Source of the DNA: Cladobotryum mycophilum
Lineage: Eukaryota > Ascomycota > Sordariomycetes > Hypocreales > Hypocreaceae
Assembly: GCA_036429605.1 (NCBI GenBank)
Contig: CM071589.1
Location: 3,534,001 to 3,598,000 of the forward strand
Direction of reading: 5' to 3'
Length of the DNA: 64,000 bases
Shown one piece after another: positions 55,901 to 64,000 of this stretch (position 1 is its first letter; every line of letters starts with the position of its first letter). Made by a program: the position numbers and the translations under genes. The notes under the pieces were generated by a model, which saw nothing but the letters and a program-made list of their open reading frames with translations, made no database searches and was not told the origin of the DNA.

Positions 55901-58651
55901 ATGGGTCAAGCAACGACCTGAAGCAATCCGCGATACCTTGAATACTATTGGCTGGGCAGCCTACCATGGCCTCATGGGGGGCGTGGAGATGTTGATCTCC
56001 ATACTGCCACCGGCTCAGGCGAAAGAAGCTACTCTTGCAGTAATAAAATCAACATTGAAAAGCATGGATCCACATACCGATAATAGCTTAAAGATCGCAG
56101 AGCTGCTAGCAGTCACTCCTCATGCTTTGGATGGCGGACCAGAAATGATCTCCCTTCTTAAGTCAGCCTGCAAAGTAGGCGATTCAGCAGTTGCCACATT
56201 TCTCAGCAGACATATTTTCTCAGACTACTCTGTTACCTCTGGAAACGAAGAATGGTCAATTATCTTTCGTTCGGCTATCGGAACCACCATAGCAAATGGA
56301 CATCCTCACACTCTTCGAGCTTTACTTGATATCGCTTCGACCAAGCACTGGCATGACCCCGAATCCCTCAAACGTTTAGTCGAGTTTGCCAATTGGAGAA
56401 GTATGCACAAGTGCTGCAAAGAGCTGCTATCGCATCTCAAGGTAACCACTGAACATGATAAAATGCAAGAGGTTGTCATTTCAGCATTACACAGCGCCGT
56501 CATGATTGATTCAGAACCTCTCGTTCGCGATCTGTTGAACATCTTATAAGTCTTGAGCCTGACCTCTTTTCAAATTTACTTTTTCGCGCCGCTATTAGCA
56601 AAAACCGCCCTATAAATGTCATCAAGACTCTAGAAGAAGAAGGGTTCAGGGCCTGCGGCAAGGATACATATTCCAATGCATTGACCAGGGCACTTTGGAC
56701 AGCCCTTGTTGATAAGAATGAGAAAATCGCGCTGTTCCTAGTTGAAAAGACGGCAGAGAAGTTAGAATTGGAAGATAAAACCCCACTGCTGTTGATGGCT
56801 GCACAGAGGGGCCACAAGACAATAGTCAAAGCTTTTCTCGAAGCGAAGGTGGACCCAGAAGTCATTGGAGATCACGACGGCTGGAGACCAATACATGCTG
56901 CCTACAAAAATGCAGAAATATTGTTGATGATCATTGAGGCCGGTGCGAATGTTAATGCCAAAGACTACTTGGGTAGGACATCGCTATTCTACGCCTGCCG
57001 CGATGGTTACAAAGACTGTGTCAAGATACTTCTTGAACACAAGGCCAAGATATACACCTTCTCTGATGGGGAAACCGAATTATCTGTCACAATATCCGAG
57101 TACCCAGATATTTCCTGCATGCTTCTAGATGCAGATGTAAATCCTCTTGAATACCCCGCAAAAGATCTGGATACTCCTCTGCTGCAGGCTTGCGTCAGAG
57201 AGAATCATGTCAATGTTCTGAAGATGCTGTTGGTCCACGACATTCCCGTCAACGAGGTGGACAAAGATGGCAAAACAGCACTCCATTGGATCAATGCTAG
57301 TACCACTGTTCCAGTGGTGAGATTGCTCGTAAACCGCGGAGCAGCCAGAGACAAACCGAATGCAGAAAAGCAGACGCCCTTGTTAGTGGCAATCCAATGC
57401 GACAATGCTGAGGTCGCTAAATATCTCATCTCCATGGGTGCCAACATCAATGCCCATATTGGGCGACATGGTTCAGTGTTACATTTCGCGTGCTACCAGA
57501 GCAGTGCTGAGATGGTAAGACTCCTGGTAGAAGAGGGAGCCGATGTAAACCGCAACGATCCTGGCATCAACGGCACTCCGCTTCATGCCGCGCTGCGTCG
57601 TGAAAAACAATCCAAACAAAGCCGCTGTCCTATCCTACTTGTTCGCTAGAAAGGAGATAGATCTAGAGCAGAGTAGCAGTCAGTGGGGTAGTCCTCTAAG
57701 CGTTGCTTCTCTCTGCGCTGACCTTGAGGTGGTCGAAAACCTGTTTCACCGTGGAGCAGACGTAAACGCGGAAGACAAGATGGGGAGGAGACCTATTCAC
57801 TTTGCCCTTTACCGAACTCTGGACTACGTTCAGCGGCTGATCGATGCTGGTGCGGACTTGAATAGCATTGATCGGATGAAGAGAAACGCTCTTTATTTCG
57901 CCGTGGTCAGCGGCCGTTTGGATGTCGTTCGGTACGTCCTTGCCCACAACAAGGATTTTGTTACTCAGAATGATATCGATGGCTGGACCCCCCTAATGTG
58001 GGCCGTACGGATTTGTAGGAGATGGGACACCGAGACAAATGAACGTGAGGAAATTGTCAGAGAACTGCTGAAACATGGAGTAGACAGGCGAGTCCAAGGT
58101 GAAGGGCTGGACCGCAAATGGACGGCATACGAGCTCGCCTGTTATTACGGGCTAAATGAGGAAATTGTTAAACTCGTCAAGCCATCGGAGAAGGAACTTG
58201 AGCAGCTCAACAATCAGCAACGAGCTTTCTGGCATCACACGATTGCAGAACAGAAGAAAGTAGGAACAGTGCGACGTGATGATTATTGTGGTGCTTGCTT
58301 AATGGTAGGCCCCAGAGACACCAAGCAGATTACATGCTGTACTTTGCACATTGTCAATGCTAACGTCATAAATAGATGTCTGTGGGTACGAGCCACTCCT
58401 GTGACTCTTGCCCAGACTTTGTTCTCTGTTTTAAATGCTATCGGTCCAGGAACGTAATTCACCCAGGACACAGTTTTAGAAGGTTATCGGAGGATTATAA
58501 GGATGAAACCGCAGACTCCTCTGCAGAAGATTCGGATGAGAAAGAGAATGACGTTAGGCAATCTGATTCAAGCAATGGGGAAGACGGAGAAGAGGATGAA
58601 GAAGAGGAGGACGAACAAGGCATATCAGAAAGTTCAAGTCTCGCAGGCTAG
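52968..58651 (+). CDS. NLR-like protein: degenerate alpha/beta-hydrolase, NACHT-like region, ankyrin repeats, ZZ zinc finger; reading frame interrupted
   Basis: Starts MASYGLKCLVNPD. Early exons: 52968-53032, 53089-53281, 53331-53384, 53480-53510, 53560-53786, 53837 onward; last intron 58305-58375. Domains in order: an alpha/beta-hydrolase-like part (VVIVPGFKT, SIVFICREIGGLLVKE, LLGYPHRS); a NACHT-like part (VVIHDTKNTAATALLIFNHL; FRYWDNRYN; KWVLVNFDE); ankyrin repeats from about 55,760 to 58,100 (for example GRTSLFYACRDGYKDCVKILLEH); then a ZZ finger (CGAC ... CDSCPDFVLCFKCY ... HPGH) and an acidic tail. The hydrolase Ser (GHSLGG in relatives) and the Walker A Lys are missing. Breaks: an indel near 54,313, TGA at 55,719-55,721, TAG at 55,854-55,856 (avoidable by a 45-bp intron), an indel near 56,545 and one extra A in the run at 57,603-57,607. 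It may be a real pseudogene or carry sequence errors; errors are likely given the rest of the window. Confidence 0.78.
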
Positions 58652-60464
58652 TATCAAGAAATCTCCTCATAGTAGTTACATTTGGCAATTCCACGATCAT
58701 CCTTTTAAAAACTCATTTTCCATCAAAGCTAGACACTTTTACAAGTGTAGTCTCACTAAGGACATTCTTGGATTTAGTTCGTATTTTCCACCATGAACAG
58801 GTGCAGTGGCAGTAGTTCTCTTTGCCGGCCGGCAGTCAGAAACAAAATAGACGAATCCCCTAATTTAGTCTAACTTGGTGGAGATGTTAGAGTCGAGATA
58901 AGAATCAGACCATAATTGAGTGAATTTTGTAGCATTAGACCCACTTGAAGGTACTATGGCACTAACAGCTGCGTTTCGTGAGGGGTAAGATATAGTTGTG
59001 GCAGCTGAGGGGTTGGTTGCATGATTGCATGATTGAGGCTCTTGTTACGACGATCATTATGATGCATACATGCAATTCCAAATTCCAAATTCTCTTGTCT
59101 ACGTTTTCATCTTTTTTGGTCACTACTACTAAGGTATTATTAGAATGTCTTATCCCGTTTTACTTTTCATTTCTTTTTCAAAAGTGTAATGTCTCACCAG
59201 CCGCTACATCCTCGGTAATATTTTCTGGTGCTTGCTCACGGGTAGGTATTTTGTATTTGTGGGATGTGAGACGCGTCATGTGATCGTGATTGGCTTGATT
59301 TGGTTTCTGCAGCAAGCGGCCGACTGAACGAATGAATGCTACTGAGGTGCAACGGCAGCATTCAACGGCAACAAGTCCTGTCGGTTGTTGGAAATACCGG
59401 GATGAGCATCCAAGAGAAAATACTTTAGCTGTGTGGCTCCATCTTTCGGCTGGCAAGTATTCCCGAATCCCGCGCGGTTATTCAGGCACTGCAACTCTTT
59501 CTCCCCTTTGTGTGTAGCGTGCATTTCTCTTCCTATTATTAGATCCTTCAAAAAACTCTTGGTAATAAACATCAAATTGCTTTTCGAATCGGCCGAGAAT
59601 GTTCGTCTTACTCTCGGATCTCCATCCCGGCTACGAGTTCCGAAGCGAGAGAGAGAGAGAGTGTGTGTGTGTCTTGTCTGTGTGTGCTTGCTGGCTGGCT
59701 GCTGGATTAAAAATGGATTATCAAAGCCTTAGTTAAGGCTCTGCTAAGCTCTGCTAAAGCTAGAGGTCTCCACTTTTCGTGCCCCTCCAGCCCGTAAATG
59801 CGGGGTGGGATTTTCCCCAAGGGCAAACATGTTTTGTCACGCTCAAGTAATGCTGATTGTTCTACCACAAAGCAGAGCTAGAAGCCAGCCTGCCCCTCCC
59901 TTTCTCCCATGCTCCCCCATGTTACCCCCTTGCTTTGAAGCCATGCCACAATGCTGACGGAATCATGTTTAATCCTCACCTTTCGCGGTGAGAGCCCCTG
60001 AGAAATACTATTGATTCTCTTGATTACCAACAATTGTTTGGAACCATTGGGAGGGCTCAGCGCCATGACCCGCATCCATCCCAGCTATGCGGTTGGCCCC
60101 CAGTTTAGTGGTGGTGGTGCTGCTGTTGGATAGTTACTCTCCGGCGGAGTCTCCCTACCTCCCTCCCCCTCCGCAGCGGGAGATGATGTGATCTCATAGC
60201 TTGTTTCCCGTTGCGGCCGAAAGTCTCCATGTCGCCTTCTGGAGGAGAAACGCGCGGTACGGTACCTACCGATCTAATCCCACAGCTAGAGTGGGATGGA
60301 CCCCCTTGCTTCCGAATCCCTTGACTGCTTGTCCTCCATCATATAAGACTTGGTTCTTGCACTCCTCAAGGTGTCTCCTCTTTTCCATCATCACCAAAGA
60401 CAAATACTTCCAATCTCAACTTCAAAACAACACTCAAGCTTTTCAATCTCAACAAGCAGTCACA
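58652..60464. other. 1.8-kb intergenic region
   Basis: Holds the 3' UTR of the NLR-like gene and the promoter of the quinone reductase, whose last 100 bp are a C/T/A-rich leader typical of well-expressed fungal genes. GA then GT microsatellite at 59,648-59,685. No gene supported. Confidence 0.6.
59648..59685. repeat. GA/GT compound microsatellite
   Basis: GAGAGA run passing directly into GTGTGT in intergenic DNA. Confidence 0.9.
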
Positions 60465-61276
60465 ATGGCCGGCCCCAAGATTGCAATTGTTTACGTAGGT
60501 TGACCCCATCACAAGCTTGCCCCTCAACCCCTCTTCTGCATCTCGAACTCGTTCCATTAAGCTCTACGCAACAATATGTGAGCTCTAGCCGAGCCAATGA
60601 CCACCTCACTAACTTCGATATCTAGTACTCCATGTACGGACACATCCGTCATCTCGCCGAGGCCGAGAAGCGAGGCATTGAGAAGGCTGGCGGTACCGCC
60701 GACCTCTACCAGATCGCAGAGACCCTCCCCGATGAGGTCCTCACCAAGATGCACGCTCCCCCCAAGCCCACCGACGTCCCCATCCTCGAAGACCCCAACA
60801 CCCTGAAGGACTACGATGCTTTCCTCTTCGGTATCCCCACCCGATACGGTAACTTCCCCGCTCAGTGGAAGGTATGTGACATCTCTCCCCCTCAGTTTCT
60901 CTCCAACCAAACGAGATTCATGAGCCTAACAAATCAATGATAGGCTTTCTGGGACAAGACTGGTCAAATCTGGGCCACTGGTGGCTACTGGGGCAAGAAG
61001 GCTGGTGTCTTCGTTTCCACCGCTGGCGCCGGTGGTGGTCAGGAGTCTACCGTCATTGCCTCCCTGTCTACCCTCGCTCACCACGGCATCATCTACATTC
61101 CTCTTGGTTACGCCAAGGCCTTTGGTCAACTGACCAACCTCACCGAAGTTCACGGCGGCAGCCCTTGGGGTGCTGGTACCTTCGCCGCCAGCGATGGCTC
61201 GCGCCAGCCCTCTCCTCTTGAGATCGAGATTGCCGAGATCCAGGGCGAGAACTTCTACAACCTTGTCAAGGGCTGA
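60465..61276 (+). CDS. WrbA/Pst2-type NAD(P)H:quinone oxidoreductase (flavodoxin-like)
   Basis: Three exons, 60465-60494, 60626-60871 and 60944-61276, give 202 residues with no indel. The flavodoxin start KIAIVY-YSMYGHIRHLAEA crosses intron 1 and forms the FMN phosphate loop. GIPTRYGNFPAQWKAFWDKTG and STAGAGGGQESTVIASLSTLAHHGI are WrbA signatures for FMN and tetramer contacts, followed by GASPWGAG-like GSPWGAGTFA near the end. Such enzymes reduce quinones by two electrons and protect against oxidative stress; yeast Pst2/Rfs1/Ycp4 and mould allergens of the Alt a 7 type belong here. The leader just before the ATG (CAAGCAGTCACAATGG context) suggests strong expression. Confidence 0.95.
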
Positions 61277-61550
61277 CTACATGATGGTTCGGCCAAGAAG
61301 GAGGAGGTAGCTAAGCTTGCGGCACCCAACGGAGCCCAGAAACAAACCCCTCAAAGCGGCTCGGACGCATCGAAAGAGAAGGAGAGGAAAATAAAGGAGG
61401 GTCCCTGTGGTCTTCCAATAAAATGCACAATCATGTAAAGCTAGCGTCATACATTTTCATTAAAAAAGTTAATATATAGATACAATAAACTTTAGCAAAT
61501 TTTCCACACTCTTGAAGCACATGAATCAACTGACTATGCGAGAGATGACT
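61277..61550. other. Short spacer between convergent genes
   Basis: 274 bp with the 3' UTRs of the quinone reductase and the methyltransferase. Nothing else seen. Confidence 0.6.
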
Positions 61551-62478
61551 CTATACTGAACCCTCTTCCTTTTTACGCAATGCGCAAATTTCAGACATGC
61601 AATCCACTGATCTCATATCACGGCTCATAGGTTTCGTGTTCTTTCCGACCATCATGTCATCGAGGATCTGGTACAGATATTTCATCGCAGTATGTTTCGA
61701 TGGGTTCTTGGTTGATGGGTCTCCGCCAAATGTGTCCCAGAAGCTTGTCTGGAGATCTTCAATGATATAGAGCCCGCCAGGTTTGACAATTGGCCAGAGA
61801 GACTCGAGCGAAGTGATTTGCTGGTTCATTGTATGACCACCATCGTCGATGATGACGTCGAAAAGTCCGTTCACAGTAGCCGCTGTTGAGAACTCGGCCA
61901 AAAAGACGGGGTCGGCTTGGTCACCGATGAACACATGGGCATTGGCCGTCTTGTCTTGGTATTTTTCGGCACATTGGCGGTCGTACTCGATGAAATACAG
62001 GTCGACATTCGGGAGATATTCCAACCAAGTGTAGTAGGAAGCTCCAGGACCATAGTCCTAGATGGACAAGGAGCAAGTCAGCGATGCCTTTGAGCGTGGA
62101 GAAAGGAGTCCTACCATGTTACAGCCAAGTCCAATTTCTAGCAGTTTGAGCCTCTTGTCTCGAATTCCCGAGAGATACTTGTCGTACATGAACTGGTACT
62201 TGTGGGTGGTAACTTTGTCCGTCCCGTACTTCTTGGCAACCTGTTCGAAACTTGGTGCTACATCTCGATGGCCATCGGCATTGCCGTTTGAACCTCTGGT
62301 AATTATGAGCAGTCAGATCAGAACATTCAGTTTTCACTCGGGATACTCACAAGTGAGCAGCCAATTGCTCTTGGATGGCCTGAGCCGTGCCACCTCCCTA
62401 TTGATGGACTGCGGCAAAGACAAACAAGATGGCAGACAGAGAGAAGATCAGGTACAGGGGTCGATTGGTAGCCATCAT
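61551..62478 (-). CDS. Membrane-anchored SAM-dependent methyltransferase-like protein with an in-frame TAG
   Basis: Three exons on the reverse strand, 62478-62351, 62295-62115 and 62057-61551, join in frame to about 271 codons. The N-terminus MMATNRPLYLIFSLSAILFVF is a signal anchor. The class I methyltransferase fold follows: LKLLEIGLGCNM then DYGPGASYY (motif I region), VDLYFIEYDRQC (acidic residue at strand 2), FDVIIDDGGHTMNQQ, and VKPGGLYIIEDLQTS. These match a fungal family related to cephalosporin-hydroxylase/MycE-type methyltransferases. A TAG stop (62400-62398) interrupts the frame about 26 codons in, between VHQ and GGGTAQAIQEQL, with the same frame open on both sides. It may be a nonsense change or a base error; translation of a soluble form from a later start is unlikely because no good ATG follows in exon 1. 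Confidence 0.72.
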
Positions 62479-63297
62479 GATGGCAGCCGCGGAGAATTCT
62501 GTGGAGGATGAGATTTGGATGCACAGAATACGGAGCGGAGAGTTCAAGAATCAAAAGGGCGGGACATCATCCACAAACTCAGTGGAAGAAGAATTTGCTC
62601 CTGCCGTTTTACGACGTCCCCTGATCATGGCAGGAGGTATTGATCTAAACTTCCAAGTATACCGAAGCTACACTCAATTGTACTACCGAGGTACATTCAC
62701 ACCTCTCACTTCTTAGGGCAAGAAGGGGGGGAAGTGCTCCATAACGTCGACAATACGACAAGAGCAAGCCGCGTCTTGAATCTTCTCCCACAACCACCCT
62801 CAAGAAACACCTCGGAAAGCCCCCTCACAACCCCATAATGATTCATCAATTACCCTGCATCCGCACCATGTCAACCGTCTTATAACCCAGACATTGATAA
62901 ATGTGAGATGTGAGAAATGAAAAACCACTGGGCCGAATCTTATTTAGTGCTAGTTCTTCTAGTTTCTTGCACGGACATGCCCCTACGAGCCATCCAAGCA
63001 AACCAACCAAGCGACCAAGCCATGCACTGTGGAAAGAGGAGAGCCGTTACATGGCGAAATCTATGTCAGCAGGAAAAAGAAAGCAACTCTGCATCTGCAC
63101 TGCGACGTTGCTATATGCAAGCCATACATAAAAAAATTTCAAATATCAGAGGTAGTATTATTTTGCTGTCTCAATTCATTGCTGAAGCTCTGTGTCTAGG
63201 CCTGCCAGCTTTGCTGCTCAATGCTGCTCAATACTGGCCGTGATGCTGGATTGAGACCATCGCCCGAAACCATGGTCTCACCGCTCGTTGTGATACC
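62479..63297. other. Intergenic region, no gene seen
   Basis: 819 bp: the promoter of the methyltransferase and the 3' UTR of the membrane protein at the right edge. Short frames here lack support. Confidence 0.55.
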
Positions 63298-64000
63298 TCA
63301 ATTGCCCCTGCCGCCTCTCTTCTTGAACAGATCTGTCTCGGATCCAAAAAATGGGTTCGGCTGAAAGGATGTGTTATGGATCTGTGGGTCGGACTGCAGT
63401 TCTCCATCATAAAGTCTCTCTCGACCGTCCTGAACTGGCGGTGCCACTTGGATCTCGCCTCTGTATATCTCCACAACTGAGATGAGAGGCAAGATGAGGA
63501 GAAGCATCGACAAGAGCTGTCCAAAGCTCCAGTCCTTCTCCCCCTGGTCGCTGAGTTTCACGGAAGGATGCCCGAATGCTTGGGACAACAGAATGATGCG
63601 CACTGCGGCACCAACAGCGATGGCGGTCATGAGCGCTAGCCCGACCATCTGCACGATCCTGTAAAACTTTTGGCCACGGCTGTGCAAGTACCACGTCGCA
63701 AGGCCAAAGATGATGCAGTTGCCGGCTATGACCGCAATGGTTCCAACATAGGAGAGTCCAGCGGTGGAGTCAACCTTTTCGCCAGAGACCTTCCAGACAC
63801 AGGCAATTGGCAAGGTCTGCTTGTCCAAGCCCTTGGCAACTGCCCTGAGCACGAAGATCCCAGAGACGGACGAGAGGGCCAGATTGACAAACATGAGGAA
63901 CTGCCGTAACCATCTGAGAACCCAGTCACGTCGATAGTCTTGGACCAAAGCGAGAAGCGTGGCGTTATGAGTCGCCATGGATAAAAGTGATAGCATCCAA
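63298..64000 (-). CDS. Multi-pass membrane protein, 5' end beyond the window
   Basis: A leftward frame ends at 63298 and is still open at base 64000. Methionines at 63996 and 63978 (MATHNATLLALVQDY) are in frame, and the second could be the real start. About five hydrophobic helices can be seen (for example FLMFVNLALSSVSGIFVL, YVGTIAVIAGNCIIFGLA, IVQMVGLALMTAIAVGAAV, LLSMLLLILPLISVVEIY). The cytosolic-looking tail reads PQIHNTSFQPNPFFGSETD then basic residues. I do not recognise the family. An N-glycosylation site (NATL) lies near the start. Confidence 0.65.
   Translation of the reverse strand, partial: WMLSLLSMATHNATLLALVQDYRRDWVLRWLRQFLMFVNLALSSVSGIFVLRAVAKGLDKQTLPIACVWKVSGEKVDSTAGLSYVGTIAVIAGNCIIFGLATWYLHSRGQKFYRIVQMVGLALMTAIAVGAAVRIILLSQAFGHPSVKLSDQGEKDWSFGQLLSMLLLILPLISVVEIYRGEIQVAPPVQDGRERLYDGELQSDPQIHNTSFQPNPFFGSETDLFKKRGGRGN

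Noticed and set aside
1..64000. CRISPR arrays, insertion sequences, transposase or reverse-transcriptase genes
   Set aside because: No direct-repeat arrays with spacers and no mobile-element protein motifs were seen; the repeats found are simple microsatellites and one in-gene duplication.
1..64000. tRNA or rRNA genes
   Set aside because: A few GTTCGA-like B-box words (for example near 23,470 and 42,865) lack a matching A box and acceptor stem. A covariance-model scan would be needed to exclude divergent cases.

Overview
The window comes from the nuclear genome of a filamentous ascomycete, most likely a sordariomycete and possibly Hypocreales; I cannot name the species. The signs are short GT-AG introns of about 50-130 bp with gtaagt/gtatgt donors and ctaac/ctgac-like branch sites, a class I myosin with a lone ATG first exon, an FKBP, DHHC and DNA polymerase kappa of fungal type, Zn2Cys6 regulators, secondary-metabolism enzymes and an ankyrin NLR-like protein. 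Most genes needed splicing by hand, and exon limits are given where I could read them.

Region 1 (1-12,545) holds the N-terminal end of a basic protein, a zinc-knuckle/caspase-like protein that lacks the catalytic cysteine, a 5.7-kb gene-free stretch full of simple repeats, and a polytopic GT90 (CAP10-type) glycosyltransferase. Region 2 (12,545-31,700) is mostly housekeeping: palmitoyltransferase PFA4, class I myosin, an RPEL actin-motif protein divergent from the myosin, a 72-aa spliced small protein, a secreted/ER FKBP, DNA polymerase kappa and a conserved proline-rich protein. Region 3 (33,100-38,060) holds a single-pass membrane protein with PPxY motifs, a GRE2-type reductase and a DUF7702-like membrane protein.

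Region 4 (38,694-48,719) looks like a compact biosynthetic cluster with no PKS or NRPS in view: a Zn2Cys6 regulator, a Baeyer-Villiger-type FAD monooxygenase, a salicylate-synthase-type chorismate enzyme with a duplicated C-terminus, a glutamine-synthetase-fold ligase and a cytochrome P450. I infer that chorismate is turned into salicylate or isochorismate, joined to an amine or amino acid by the GS-like ligase, and oxidised by the P450 and the monooxygenase.

Region 5 (49,350-58,651) is a head-to-head pair sharing a 247-bp promoter: a cytoplasmic-looking subtilisin-like protease (S8) with an ankyrin-like N-terminus and a long lysine tract, and a large NLR-like protein (alpha/beta-hydrolase-like, NACHT-like, ankyrins, ZZ finger). 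The layout suggests a receptor/effector immune or allorecognition module. Region 6 (58,652-64,000) has a WrbA/Pst2-type quinone reductase, a membrane-anchored methyltransferase and the 3' part of a membrane protein.

A caution runs through the whole window. At least eight otherwise well-preserved genes, including housekeeping ones, are broken by single-base length errors, mostly in runs of 4-6 identical bases. The simplest reading is homopolymer error in the assembly rather than many pseudogenes. Coordinates below span the full gene as I reconstruct it, with the break stated.
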